This document shows, one piece after another, positions 28,058 to 38,292 of a stretch of 64,000 nt of DNA. A program made the position numbers and the translations under genes. Position 1 is the first letter of the stretch, and the number at the start of each line of letters is the position of its first letter. A model generated the notes under the pieces. That model made no database searches, was not told the origin of the DNA, and was given only the letters and a program-made list of their open reading frames with translations. The stretch is from Tardiphaga alba (lineage in GTDB: Bacteria > Pseudomonadota > Alphaproteobacteria > Rhizobiales > Xanthobacteraceae): assembly GCF_018279705.1 (NCBI RefSeq), contig NZ_CP036498.1, positions 744,001 through 808,000 of the forward strand. Direction: 5' to 3'.

Positions 28058-28441
28058 ATGATCGCGAACTTAGCCCTTATACTTCTTTGCCAATTAATTG
28101 GAGAGGCGGTTGTCCGAGGGGCGAAGTTGGTTGTGCCCGGACCTGTGATCGGGATGGGCTTGCTGTTTGTCTATTTGATCGTGCGTGATCGATACCTGTC
28201 CAGTGAACGGGAGCCGAAGCAAAAAGTCGAGGCAACTGCCAAAGGGCTTCTTGCAAGTCTCGCGCTCCTTTTTGTTCCCGCAGGTGTGGGAGTCACGCAG
28301 AACCTAGATCTGATCGCAGATCGCGGAATCGCGATATTTCTCGCTCTTACGGTATCCGTCATCGCGACGCTGCTCGCCACGGTACTCACATTCATCATGA
28401 TAAGTCGCCTGATGGGTTCAGGAGGCGAATCCACTGACTGA
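28058..28441 (+). CDS. lrgA: LrgA/CidA-family holin-like membrane protein
   Basis: 127 residues starting at ATG 28058 (MIANLALILLCQLIGEAVV), the usual family N-terminus; the same frame is open from ATG 28034. It has the PGPVIGMGLLF signature and four hydrophobic segments. LrgA proteins are small membrane proteins acting with LrgB, first linked to control of murein hydrolase activity and in other bacteria to export of small metabolites such as pyruvate. LrgB follows immediately. Confidence 0.88.
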   Translation: MIANLALILLCQLIGEAVVRGAKLVVPGPVIGMGLLFVYLIVRDRYLSSEREPKQKVEATAKGLLASLALLFVPAGVGVTQNLDLIADRGIAIFLALTVSVIATLLATVLTFIMISRLMGSGGESTD

Positions 28442-28460
28442 CAGTCCTCAGCCTCTCTGG

Positions 28461-29156
28461 GTGTATCTTTCACAATCGCCATTGCTGTGGCTGACAGTAA
28501 CCCTGCTTGTCTTCGTGGTGGCCAATCTCGCGTCGGAGTTGGCCGGTCGAAATCCTCTGATGAATCCCGTGCTGCATTCGATATGGATCGTCAGTTCGGT
28601 GCTCTACCTAACGGGAACCAGTTACCCGACGTACTTCCAGGGCGCCCAGTTCATTCACTTTTTACTAGGGCCGGCAACCGTGGCGCTTGCTGCTCCTCTC
28701 TACGAGCATAGAAAACTAGTCAGTGCTGCGTTACTTCCCATGTTAGCGGCGCTGATCGTCGGGTCAGTGACGGCAATCGTATCGATTATCCTGCTGGCGG
28801 AACTCGTGGGATTGCCGCGCGAAGTTGTTCTCGCCCTCGCTCCGAAATCAGTCACCGCGGGAGTGGCCATGGGCATCAGCGATGCAATCGGTGCGAATCC
28901 CGCTGTCACGGTCGTGGCCACAGTCATGACGGGAGTGATGGGTGCGATACTGGTGTCTCCTATCATGAACTGGCTGGGAATTTCCGATTACCGCGCGCGA
29001 GGATTTGCAGCAGGTCTCGCGTCCCATGGATTGGGCGCTGCTCGCGCATTTCAAGTTAATCAAATTGCGGGCGCCTTTGCAGGGATGGCGATGGGACTAA
29101 ATGCCTTCATTACATCGCTGTTGGTCCCTGTTATGGCGAAACTACTGGTCGGGTGA
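28461..29156 (+). CDS. lrgB: LrgB-family membrane protein
   Basis: At least 231 residues with about six to seven membrane segments and the LrgB signature APKSVTAGVAMGISD. GTG 28461 is the first standard start. However, LrgB proteins usually begin M-T-x-S...LWVYLSQSPLLWLT, and here the same sequence (TDSPQPLWVYLSQSP) continues upstream to a CTG at 28434 which overlaps the end of lrgA. The real start is therefore probably that CTG, a rare initiator. It works with LrgA. Confidence 0.88.
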   Translation: MYLSQSPLLWLTVTLLVFVVANLASELAGRNPLMNPVLHSIWIVSSVLYLTGTSYPTYFQGAQFIHFLLGPATVALAAPLYEHRKLVSAALLPMLAALIVGSVTAIVSIILLAELVGLPREVVLALAPKSVTAGVAMGISDAIGANPAVTVVATVMTGVMGAILVSPIMNWLGISDYRARGFAAGLASHGLGAARAFQVNQIAGAFAGMAMGLNAFITSLLVPVMAKLLVG

Positions 29157-29304
29157 TCGCCGGAGTGTTTTTCTCGCGCGGAGCAGGCTGTTCCAGGTAA
29201 TCCATCGAGCCTGACCATAATCCAGATGGTCAAAAACTCAGGCATTTGCGAGACGAGCGCATATAGGTATCGTCCTAGAGAACGACACGCACCGTTTCTT
29301 TGAA

Positions 29305-32300
29305 GTGAAAGGCGGGGTTCTCTTGACGACTTGGATTGATGAAGCGGATCGCTTGTACGATGATGAAGGTGTCGTAGTTTATCGACGTCGGGCCGGCGAC
29401 CGGACTCCAGCGCAACTGATTAAGACAACAACCCATGGACTAGCCGCGTCGGAGCAACGACGGAGGCTGGTCAATGAGTTCACTATTGCATCGGAATTCG
29501 GTGATGAGTGGTCCGTAAAGCCTACTGAACTGACTGAAGACGAAGCGCGTGTCACTCTTTTCCTTAATGACCCGGGAGGTCATTGGATGACCGTTCGTCC
29601 CGGCGAGCAACGGTCGCTGTCGGAATTCCTTACCATCGCCATCGCAGTCGCCGACGCGCTAGCGCAACTTCACAACCTTAACATCATCCATCGAGATATC
29701 CGTCCGTCGAGCTTAATGGTCAATCGCTCTGGCGCGGTTCATCTAGCCAACTTCGAATACTCATCTCGAGAGACAGCGGCCGATCGAGCGTTCGCGGTGC
29801 CGCCAAACACAAACCGCGTTGCTTATCTATCACCAGAAGCGACCGGCAAAGCAAATCGATCGATCGATAAGCGCAGTGACCTCTATTCGCTCGGTATAAC
29901 TCTTTACGAACTTCTCACAGGAAGGATGCCTTTCGCGGCGCGAAGCCTATCGCAGTGGATCGATGCACATATGGCACGCGAACCGATGCCGCCCGGTGCC
30001 TTTGTTCGTAACTTACCTGCGCCAGTAGCCGAAATAATATTGAAGCTCTTAGCAAAGGAGCCGGAGGACCGCTACCAAACAGCGTCAGGACTCCGAGCTG
30101 ATCTTTCGCGTTGCCTCGACGACCTGACAGCGAGTGGGGATATCTATGAATTCCAAATAGCATTGGATGACACACCAAATCAGCTATACGTTTCGGAGAA
30201 ACTCTATGGTCGTCGTGTCGAGGTGGCGCGACTGTTGGCCGTCTACGAGGGATTGGCCGATCGAGGCTTATCCGACTTTGTCCTGGTGTCTGGCGTTTCG
30301 GGTGTTGGGAAGTCGGCGATCATAGCAGAAGTGCAGAAACGGCTTGTCGTATCCGATGCGCTGTTCGCAATCGGAAAATGTGAACAAAGTCGATCCAACG
30401 CTCCTTATGCCACGCTCACTATAGCGCTGGATTCCTTCTTTACAGGCATAAACAGCCGAGGCGAGGGTGCCATAGCGCCTTGGCGCCGAAACATCGAAGC
30501 GGCCCTTGGGCCCAACGCCCGCCTGGTAACTGACCTCGTGCCCTCCCTGGGTATGATCATCGGCCCTCAAAATGCCGTTCCCGCTCTGCCTGCGCGAGAG
30601 GCGAGCTATCGGTTTCATACCGTGATGAAGCGCCTTTTTAGCGCTCTCGCCAACGCAAGCCATCCATTCGTACTCTTTATTGACGATATGCAATGGATCG
30701 ACGGTGGCACGCTCGAACTATTGTCCAGCCTCATTGTAGATCCTGAGGTCCGATACTTACTTCTCCTCGGCGCCTATCGTGCAAATGAAAATAACGCCCA
30801 GCACCCGTTAAGCGATGCTCTCGCGAGAATTGCGGCAGCAGGATCAGTTGTTCAGGAGTTGCCGCTCTCGCCACTGAAGCTCGAGCACACCGTCGACTTC
30901 ACGGTCGACTGCGTGAGGAGGCCGCGAGAGGAAGTCCGTGATCTCGCTCAATTTATTCATGACGCGTCGGGCGGCAATCCATTCTTCTCTAAGCAGCTCA
31001 TCCGAACGCTTGCTGACGAAGGATCAATAAAGCAAGACGATCGCTCTCGGAAATGGGAGTGGCATATCCAAAGCATGCGCTCCGCAACAAGGAAGTACGT
31101 CGTCGATGAATTGTTGAAGTCGCGACTGGAAACCCAAGGCAATCTCGCCAAACGTGCGATCGAGACGCTGGCTTGCCTTGGGGTGAGTGCCGACATTAAT
31201 AATTTGGGCGAAGTTTTGCATCTGCCGCCGGACGACGTGGACAGCATCTTATCTGATATCGTGCGTATTGGCTTGGTCTTACGAGTCGGTCGCAGGTATG
31301 TATTCGTCCACGACAAGGTTCAGGAGGCTGCTTACGGTCTCATCGCTCCTTCAGAGCGTTCAGGTCGCCATATCGAGATCGCAAGAGGTCTAATTTCCGC
31401 TCTGTCTGTAGAGCCTTCGACAGAGCGCGTGTTCGAAGCGGTCGATCAGTTGAATCTCGGTAAGGCTCACGTGGTGGATCCCGCCGAGCGCCTGCTGGCG
31501 GCCGGGCTGAACCTGCAAGCGGCGAAAAGCGCGAAGGCATCCTCAGCTCATGCCTCCTATCACCAGTATCTTCGCGCCGGTGCGGACTTCCTGCCACGCA
31601 ACGCGTGGGAGGAGCATCCTGATGTTGCGTTTCAATTCGCGTTTCATCTCAGTGAGAGCGAATTTCTATTGGGCGATCTTGCCTCATCAGAGCAACGGCT
31701 GCTGGATCTAAATTCGAGAAGTCTCACTCTGTCCGAAAGTGGTTCCGTCGCATGGCTATTGACCACCTGCTTGACCACCTCCGGGCAGCTAGACAGGGCA
31801 GTGGAAGTCTGCCTCACATTTCTAAGACGAGCAGGAATAAACTGGTCACCGCATCCGACTGGCGATGATCTTCTGAATGAATTCGTGCCGATTAGGGAAG
31901 AGATCCAGGCTGGACTTATCGATCGACGCAGTGACCTCCGCGAGCTCAACGATCCTGTCCAGCGCATCGTTCTCGATGTCCTGACCGCCGTTCTGCCTCC
32001 AGCTTTCTTCACCGACAACAATCTCGTCTGCCTCGTACTATGTCGAATGGCGAATATCAGCCGCAATTATGGCAACAGCGATGCATCCGGTCTTGGCTAC
32101 GCCTATCTCGGCATGACACTCGGTCCCACCTTCAACCAATGGAGAGCTGGGTACAGCTTCGGAGAGATGGGATTCAAGCTGTCGAACGATCGACCAACTG
32201 ATCCGTTCAAAGCACGCGTACAGATGGCGTTCTGCTATCACGTCATGCCCTATAGTCGGCCTATCCGAGAAACATGGCGTCTCCATCGAGAAGCATTCGA

Positions 32301-34383
32301 CTTAGCGAAGGACTGTGGCGATCTAAATTATACGGGATTTAGCAGCTGCACCCTTATCAGCAGCTTCCTTTTCTCAGGGGTGCACCTCGAAGAAGTTCAG
32401 AGTCTAGCGAATGACAGGCTTCAGTTTGTGGCGGCCGTAAAGTTTGGTCTCATAGAAGAGATTATATCGACGCAGTTGAGGCTGGTGAGAGCATATCGAG
32501 GAGACTTGGATGCATTCCCTTCGATGGACGATAGCGATTTCAACGAACTTGCATACGAACGCTATCTAAAGGATCGCCCAGAACTCGCGATTGCGACGTG
32601 CTGGTACTGGATTCGCAAGCTGGAGCTAAGGGTGGTTGGCTGTGATTACGAAGGTGCGCTTGAGGCTTCTCGAGCGGCATCGGCTCTTGTTTGGACGTCC
32701 GGTGGGCACCTTGAACTGACAGAGTTTTACTTCTATTCCGGACTTGCCTGCGCAGGCGCAGCAACGCCATCGGCGATCGCTGAGTTCTCGTTCCATACTG
32801 AGCAGTTATCGCTATGCGTAGAGAAGTTGAGAGTTCTCGCATATCACTGTCCTGAGAATTTTGGGGCGAGATCCACGCTTCTTGAAGCCGAACTGAAGCG
32901 CGTGCAAAAGCAACCTCTGGCTGCCTTGCAACTCTACGAGAACGCCATCGAACAATCACGCATCGAGGGGTTCGCGCACATCGAAGCAATGTCCCACGAG
33001 GCCGCCGCGCGCTTGTACGACACCCTCGGCTTGGGCAGTGCCAAAGATGTGCATATTGCCGCGGCCAGAGACTGCTATCTCAAGTATGGAGCGACTGCCA
33101 AAGCGGGGCAGCTTGAAGAGGGGTATCCGGGAAGTCTTCTACCTGGTGGTAGCTCGGCGGCCCGGCTGCGCGATTCTGGAGATGCTTACTTCAACGCGGT
33201 CCTTGCGACGTCTGAAGCTGTATCCGAAGGTGTGGATATCGACGCGCTTGTCGGAACGCTGTTAACGAGCATCATCCAAAGTGCAGGTGCGGATCGTGTT
33301 CTTCTCCTGCTTCCGAATGGAGACGGATTGCGACTAGAGGCGGAGGCAACGTGCGACGGTGCAGACGTCAAAGTCAGCATTCATCGAGCTGAATTCAAGG
33401 AAAGCCATGCGCCTGCGGCACTGATAGGGCACGTCGCTGCGACGCGCAGCATGATCAACGTTCCAGATGTAAGAGCCGGTGGCGAGTATCAGTCGGATCA
33501 ATATTTGACCGAAAATGGGATCCGCTCACTCATATGCATTCCTCTGTCGAAACATGCGCGGCTGATCGGTGTGCTGTACCTTGAAAGCCGTTCGGAGGTG
33601 AGGATTTTCATAGACGCACGCGTTCGGTTGCTTCAGCTAATCTCCACACTAGTCGCGGTGGCTCTTGAGAACGCGTCGCTTGAAGAAAAAGAATCGCTGC
33701 TGCGCGAGGTTCATCATCGAGTGAAGAATAATCTGCAGCTCATCACCAGTCTTCTCAATCTTCAGGCTGATCGCGCATCGGATCCTGAGGTTGCGGAACT
33801 TTTCGAAGAGAGCCGAAACCGTATACGAGCAATGGCATTGGTGCACGAAAATCTCTATCGTGCCGGGAACCTCGCCCGTATTTCGATGCGTCAGCATATA
33901 GAAAGTCTATGTTCGCAGTTGTTCCGGGTCTATGGGACCAATCAACAACGGATAAGTCTCGAGCTTGGTGTCGACGACATCCAGCTCGACTTGGACCGCG
34001 CGATCGCCTGTGGGTTGTTAGTCAATGAGCTGGTATCGAATTCCTTGAAACATGCTTTCGTGGATGATCGTGAAGGTAAGGTGAAGGTGTCGCTAAGGTC
34101 ACGAGCCGATGGTCACCTTGAACTCAAGGTCGAAGATGACGGAGTGGGGTTCGTTGTGTTCGACGGCAAGAAGCGATCTCTTGGCCTGCAGCTTGTCGAA
34201 GATTTGGCCCATCAGCTTCGCGCAACGCTTGAGACACAATCGAGTGCGGGCGTGGTAACGCTTCTGAGGTTTTCGCTTTCAGGAGAAATCCGTGATACGC
34301 CTCGCCGCATTCTAGCAAACGGGATCGACGTTTCGGCCAAAAGGGAGCCGGAGAAATCTAGTCCGAGCCCTTCGGCAGTTTAG
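29305..34383 (+). CDS. Giant kinase-like / AAA ATPase / GAF / histidine kinase protein
   Basis: 1692 residues from GTG 29305. Order of parts: an N-terminal Ser/Thr kinase-like domain (about 1-275; IHRDIRPSSLMV catalytic loop, SPEATGK, DLYSLGITLYELLTG); an AAA ATPase (Walker A GVSGVGKS and Walker B LFIDDMQWID, about 320-470); a long helical repeat-like region (about 700-1280); a GAF domain (about 1290-1450); HisKA_2 with REVHHRVKNNLQLITSLL; and a HATPase_c domain (LLVNELVSNSLKHAF). The kinase DFG motif reads NFE, so Mg-binding and catalysis there are doubtful. Such fusions are common in rhizobial genomes; the input signal is unknown. The C-terminal kinase closely matches the protein at 9368-10531. 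A receiver-kinase hybrid follows after 54 bases. Confidence 0.9.
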   Translation: MKGGVLLTTWIDEADRLYDDEGVVVYRRRAGDRTPAQLIKTTTHGLAASEQRRRLVNEFTIASEFGDEWSVKPTELTEDEARVTLFLNDPGGHWMTVRPGEQRSLSEFLTIAIAVADALAQLHNLNIIHRDIRPSSLMVNRSGAVHLANFEYSSRETAADRAFAVPPNTNRVAYLSPEATGKANRSIDKRSDLYSLGITLYELLTGRMPFAARSLSQWIDAHMAREPMPPGAFVRNLPAPVAEIILKLLAKEPEDRYQTASGLRADLSRCLDDLTASGDIYEFQIALDDTPNQLYVSEKLYGRRVEVARLLAVYEGLADRGLSDFVLVSGVSGVGKSAIIAEVQKRLVVSDALFAIGKCEQSRSNAPYATLTIALDSFFTGINSRGEGAIAPWRRNIEAALGPNARLVTDLVPSLGMIIGPQNAVPALPAREASYRFHTVMKRLFSALANASHPFVLFIDDMQWIDGGTLELLSSLIVDPEVRYLLLLGAYRANENNAQHPLSDALARIAAAGSVVQELPLSPLKLEHTVDFTVDCVRRPREEVRDLAQFIHDASGGNPFFSKQLIRTLADEGSIKQDDRSRKWEWHIQSMRSATRKYVVDELLKSRLETQGNLAKRAIETLACLGVSADINNLGEVLHLPPDDVDSILSDIVRIGLVLRVGRRYVFVHDKVQEAAYGLIAPSERSGRHIEIARGLISALSVEPSTERVFEAVDQLNLGKAHVVDPAERLLAAGLNLQAAKSAKASSAHASYHQYLRAGADFLPRNAWEEHPDVAFQFAFHLSESEFLLGDLASSEQRLLDLNSRSLTLSESGSVAWLLTTCLTTSGQLDRAVEVCLTFLRRAGINWSPHPTGDDLLNEFVPIREEIQAGLIDRRSDLRELNDPVQRIVLDVLTAVLPPAFFTDNNLVCLVLCRMANISRNYGNSDASGLGYAYLGMTLGPTFNQWRAGYSFGEMGFKLSNDRPTDPFKARVQMAFCYHVMPYSRPIRETWRLHREAFDLAKDCGDLNYTGFSSCTLISSFLFSGVHLEEVQSLANDRLQFVAAVKFGLIEEIISTQLRLVRAYRGDLDAFPSMDDSDFNELAYERYLKDRPELAIATCWYWIRKLELRVVGCDYEGALEASRAASALVWTSGGHLELTEFYFYSGLACAGAATPSAIAEFSFHTEQLSLCVEKLRVLAYHCPENFGARSTLLEAELKRVQKQPLAALQLYENAIEQSRIEGFAHIEAMSHEAAARLYDTLGLGSAKDVHIAAARDCYLKYGATAKAGQLEEGYPGSLLPGGSSAARLRDSGDAYFNAVLATSEAVSEGVDIDALVGTLLTSIIQSAGADRVLLLLPNGDGLRLEAEATCDGADVKVSIHRAEFKESHAPAALIGHVAATRSMINVPDVRAGGEYQSDQYLTENGIRSLICIPLSKHARLIGVLYLESRSEVRIFIDARVRLLQLISTLVAVALENASLEEKESLLREVHHRVKNNLQLITSLLNLQADRASDPEVAELFEESRNRIRAMALVHENLYRAGNLARISMRQHIESLCSQLFRVYGTNQQRISLELGVDDIQLDLDRAIACGLLVNELVSNSLKHAFVDDREGKVKVSLRSRADGHLELKVEDDGVGFVVFDGKKRSLGLQLVEDLAHQLRATLETQSSAGVVTLLRFSLSGEIRDTPRRILANGIDVSAKREPEKSSPSPSAV

Positions 34384-34437
34384 ACGCATTTTTCTTCTTC
34401 AGGATGGAGGGCATCGAATGTCGATGCAGGTAATCGA

Positions 34438-35958
34438 ATGGCGGCGACGAAAATCATAGTGGTCGAAGACGACCGTATTGTCGCCCGTGACATCGAGCGG
34501 TTGCTCAGGAAAATGGGGCACGACGTCGTCGGAGTCGTGGATCGTGGCGAAGAGGTTGTCGATAGCGTCCTAAGAACTCAGGCGGATCTCGTTCTGATGG
34601 ACATACGCTTGCGTTCCGACGTTGATGGTATCGATGCTGCCATGCGGGTGAAGTTGCACTGCTTCGTGCCTGTAATCTTTCTCACAGCGTATGCCGATTC
34701 GGAAACGGTGAAGCGGGCGATAAGAACTGAGCCGTTCGGCTACGTCCTCAAACCAGTCGATGAAATACAACTCAGTACGGCAATAGATGTAGCTCTCTAC
34801 AAACACTCGGCTGACCGTAGGACGAGGGAAAGCGAACGGCGGTTGGAGACCATCTTAACGAGTATCGGTGATGCTGTAATTGCGACAGATAGCCAAGCGC
34901 AAGTAACTTACATGAACCCCGTCGCGCAGGACCTTACAGGGTGGAACATGCCCGACGCGATTGGGCGGCCGTTGCCAGAGGTGTTTCACATAGTCAACGA
35001 GGATACCCGCGAGATCGTCGAGGATCCTGCCGCTAAGGTGTTGCGACTTGGGACGATCGTCGGGTTAGCAAATCACACGGTCCTCATCAGACGCGACGGT
35101 AGCGAAATTCCGATCGATGATTGCGGATCGCCACTCATAGACGATCGTGGAGTGATAACTGGCACGGTATTGGTATTTCGAGACATTACCGAGCGCCAAC
35201 GCAGTGAAGAAGCACTGTCTCGTGCTCAAGCTGATCTGGTTCAAGTGGCACGATTGACGACGATGGGCGAGCTGGCGGTATCGATCGCTCATGAAATAAA
35301 TCAGCCGCTTCTCGCCTTCGTAACGAATGCCGAAACCTGCTTGCTGCGTCTTTCTCAAGAGCCGCCGGATCTGTTCGAGGCCCAACAGGCCGCAGAACGG
35401 GCAGTTGGGAACGGCCATCGCGCCGGCGACGTTGTGCGCAGGATACGAGCGCTTATTCAGAAGTCGGAGCCGGAAGCCACGCCACTCGATCTCGGCTGTA
35501 TAGTTCACGAGGTTCTCGACCTGCTGCGCGCAGAATTTCGACGCCGAAGCGTCATGCTCAAGGTAGATGTCTCACCCAGGCTTCCGCCAGTGAAGGGCGA
35601 TCGAATTCAGCTTCAGCAGGTGCTTGTGAATCTGATTATGAATAGCCTCGAAGCGTTAACGGAGCAGATGGAGGCCGAGCGTACTGTATCTGTCGGTGCG
35701 CGCTTGGGTGATGAGGGGGAGGTGATCATCAAAGTAGAGGATAATGGTTCTGGCCTCGAATCATCGAATATGGACCGAATGTTCGATCCGTTTTTTACGA
35801 CGAAACCTGGTGGGATGGGTATGGGTCTTTCAATCTCAAAATCGATTGTCGAGGCTCATGGCGGCACCATTGGTGCAGAGGCCGGCGCCGCCATGCGCGG
35901 AAGCGTCTTTCACTTCACCTTGCCAGCCGAAGCGAGATCATCAAATGCAGAGCGCTGA
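34438..35958 (+). CDS. Receiver-PAS-histidine kinase hybrid (FixL-like)
   Basis: 506 residues: receiver (about 1-120; VVEDDRIVARD, VLMDIRL with the Asp, FLTAYADS, VLKPV), PAS (about 130-255; ATDSQAQVTYMNPVAQDLTGW), HisKA with IAHEINQPLLAFV and HATPase_c with VEDNGSGLES and GMGMGLSIS. It probably receives phosphate from the giant kinase upstream and passes a signal on to the FixJ-like regulator, whose start lies inside the 3' end of this gene (14-base overlap). It is paralogous to 10528-12030. Confidence 0.92.
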   Translation: MAATKIIVVEDDRIVARDIERLLRKMGHDVVGVVDRGEEVVDSVLRTQADLVLMDIRLRSDVDGIDAAMRVKLHCFVPVIFLTAYADSETVKRAIRTEPFGYVLKPVDEIQLSTAIDVALYKHSADRRTRESERRLETILTSIGDAVIATDSQAQVTYMNPVAQDLTGWNMPDAIGRPLPEVFHIVNEDTREIVEDPAAKVLRLGTIVGLANHTVLIRRDGSEIPIDDCGSPLIDDRGVITGTVLVFRDITERQRSEEALSRAQADLVQVARLTTMGELAVSIAHEINQPLLAFVTNAETCLLRLSQEPPDLFEAQQAAERAVGNGHRAGDVVRRIRALIQKSEPEATPLDLGCIVHEVLDLLRAEFRRRSVMLKVDVSPRLPPVKGDRIQLQQVLVNLIMNSLEALTEQMEAERTVSVGARLGDEGEVIIKVEDNGSGLESSNMDRMFDPFFTTKPGGMGMGLSISKSIVEAHGGTIGAEAGAAMRGSVFHFTLPAEARSSNAER

Positions 35959-36604
35959 CGCAGCCTCGGAGCCGTCGATCGTCATTATCGACGACGATGC
36001 CGACATTCGGGAAGCGTTGCACGGGCTGTTGCGATCTGTTGGCCTGAGATCCGAGCTATATGCGTCGGTCCGTGAGTTTGTCGAAAGTGACCGACTTGAT
36101 GGTCCAGGATGCATTGTGCTCGACATTCGCTTGCCTGGTCAGAGCGGCCTCGACTTTCAAGATCATCTGTTGGAGACCGGGCAGGATTTTCCGATTGTAT
36201 TCATTAGTGGACATGCTGACGTGGCCATGTCTGTCCGCGCAATGAAAGCCGGGGCCGTTGAATTCTTAACAAAGCCCTTCCGGCAGCAAGATTTCTTGGA
36301 AGCAATCCACCGCGCGTTGAAGAAGGATGCATTGCGCAGGGCAGAGAGCCAATTAGTCGGATCGATTGGCGAAAAATACGCAACCCTTTCTCGTCGCGAG
36401 AGCGAGGTAATGTCTTTGGTCGTCGCAGGGAAACTGAACAAGCAGATTGCTGTCCAGATCGGCGTGACGGAAGCCACCGTGAAACTGCACAGAGGCCAGG
36501 TGATGAGAAAGATGGGCGCCTCCACGGTCATAGAATTGGTCAGGATGGCCGACAGAATCACGACCGCGTATCCACGAGGTGGAGTGGATGCGCTACGGAA
36601 ATAG
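35945..36604 (+). CDS. FixJ-family response regulator
   Basis: 219 residues from ATG 35945, inside the end of the kinase gene, so translation is coupled. The receiver has IVIIDDDADIREAL, phospho-acceptor Asp in CIVLDIRLPGQSG, ISGHADV and FLTKPF. The LuxR-type helix-turn-helix (LSRRESEVMSLVVAGKLNKQIA) ends the protein. It is the expected DNA-binding output of the adjacent FixL-like hybrid kinase. Target genes are not shown by the sequence; the adenylate cyclase downstream is a candidate. Confidence 0.93.
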   Translation: MQSADAASEPSIVIIDDDADIREALHGLLRSVGLRSELYASVREFVESDRLDGPGCIVLDIRLPGQSGLDFQDHLLETGQDFPIVFISGHADVAMSVRAMKAGAVEFLTKPFRQQDFLEAIHRALKKDALRRAESQLVGSIGEKYATLSRRESEVMSLVVAGKLNKQIAVQIGVTEATVKLHRGQVMRKMGASTVIELVRMADRITTAYPRGGVDALRK

Positions 36605-36813
36605 CGCAGACGAATCGCTTCTCTTTCGCGATGTCGGCCCATAGAGGACGCGTGGATCTTAATGAGGAGCTGCGGACTAATCGACAAGACAAGCGCTCGC
36701 CACCAGCAGTAAATTGGAAGATCTAAAGCCCGAGCAGTAGATTGGAGGCTGCACTGGCGAAGTCTCGAATTCTGAGACGACTATGAGGCGTGTAATTTTA
36801 GATCAGGACCATC

Positions 36814-38079
36814 ATGATCCGCCGTTTAGATCCTGCGCCCCGCGTTTATCCTGCGAATGTTGTACTGGTACGGCGTTCGGATCGAAAACTAGTCGTCGAA
36901 TCGAACATTGTGACGTTCAACGACATCGAGGAGTGGTTGCTCGATGCCGCTGTCAGAGAACATGATACGCTTGAGCTGGTCGAGGCATTGATCTGGCGTT
37001 TGCGAGGGGCTTCTGCGCCTATCGAGCGCTTGAGTCTCCACATAGGAACGTTGCACCCGCAACTCGTCGGATTTGCTTGGAATTGGAATAGCGACGACGG
37101 ATTTTGCGATGAGGTTAGAGTCGCCGACGAAGTAATAAATTCCGATGCATATCGACTAAATCCCCTGCAAGCCATTTTCTCCACCGGTACGTCGATCAGA
37201 CGTACTCCTCAAGATGCAAGGTCAGAATTTCCGCTGATGGCGGAGTTGGCCGACTCCGGCATGACCGAGTATTTGGCAATACCTCTATGCGGTCTCGATG
37301 CCCGCAATGCCGTTACGATTTCGACGCGGGACGAAAACGGATTTGCAGATGAAACTGCCCAAAAATTGGAGCGGATATTCAAGATCTTCGCGCTTCACGT
37401 TCAACGGCATAGCCAGCAGCGCATATCTCGCAACGCGCTTGATGTTTATCTCGGCGAACGCCCGGCCGAGCAAGTACTCCGAGGTTCGATCAAACGCGGG
37501 GCCGGCGCCGCTATAACCGCCGTGATCTTGGTCGCGGATCTTAGAAACTTTACCGAAATGTCGGATCGGTTGCCTGCATCTCAGATGCTTGCATTGCTGA
37601 ACATGTACTTCGAGGCTATGGCCAGTGCCATCCTTTCACACGGAGGGGAGGTCATAAAGTTCGTCGGCGACGGTCTGCTCGCAGTGTTCCCGATCGAAGG
37701 AACGAGTGCTTCGCCCGCAGCGAAGCAGGCACTGAATGCGGCGCGAACGGGACTCGACGATCTACGCCGGGTACAGGAAAAGCCAGGCGCCTCGTCAGTT
37801 CTGCAAGACGATTGGCAGCCCCTCCGAGCGGGAATTGCGCTCCATGCTGGTGAAGTGTTTTTTGGCAACATCGGCTCGTCCGCGCGTCTCGACTTCACCG
37901 TGATTGGACCGGCGGTCAACGAAGCCTACCGCGTAGAGGCGCTGCAGAAAAGCCTTGGCCACGATATCCTCGTGACAGACGCGATCGCTCGGCATCTCGA
38001 TTGCGGTATGTCCAGTCTCGGCGGACACGCATTACGAGGTGTGTCTTCTCCCGTTTCACTCTTCGGTATCTCTCGATAA
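36814..38079 (+). CDS. Class III adenylate/guanylate cyclase with N-terminal sensor region
   Basis: 421 residues. The C-terminal cyclase domain (about 225-421) has the metal-binding start VILVADLRNFTEMSDR, GEVIKFVGDGLLAVFP and the FTVIGPAVNEAYR segment. The N-terminal 200 residues look like a GAF-type sensor (ADSGMTEYLAIPLCGLDAR). It makes cyclic AMP or GMP; the substrate-specifying residues were not resolved. It follows the FixJ-like gene by 209 bases, so coregulation is possible but not shown. No clear promoter was seen in 36605-36813. Confidence 0.9.
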   Translation: MIRRLDPAPRVYPANVVLVRRSDRKLVVESNIVTFNDIEEWLLDAAVREHDTLELVEALIWRLRGASAPIERLSLHIGTLHPQLVGFAWNWNSDDGFCDEVRVADEVINSDAYRLNPLQAIFSTGTSIRRTPQDARSEFPLMAELADSGMTEYLAIPLCGLDARNAVTISTRDENGFADETAQKLERIFKIFALHVQRHSQQRISRNALDVYLGERPAEQVLRGSIKRGAGAAITAVILVADLRNFTEMSDRLPASQMLALLNMYFEAMASAILSHGGEVIKFVGDGLLAVFPIEGTSASPAAKQALNAARTGLDDLRRVQEKPGASSVLQDDWQPLRAGIALHAGEVFFGNIGSSARLDFTVIGPAVNEAYRVEALQKSLGHDILVTDAIARHLDCGMSSLGGHALRGVSSPVSLFGISR

Positions 38080-38292
38080 GTGCACAGCGGTGTCGAAACG
38101 CCGCACTAAAACTGAATCCGCTGCAGTCACATTAAGCCACACCGCGCACTTGTTCTGAATTCCCCTGCTTGGGCCCGGGGCAGCGCGTCCTAGCGTTCAA
38201 AACACCCCACTTCTGAACAAGACCGCCGCGCCGGCCTCGGCCAGTGTTTCGACGATGCTCGCACGCTTCCGGACGCCCTCTCCGGGAGCTGA

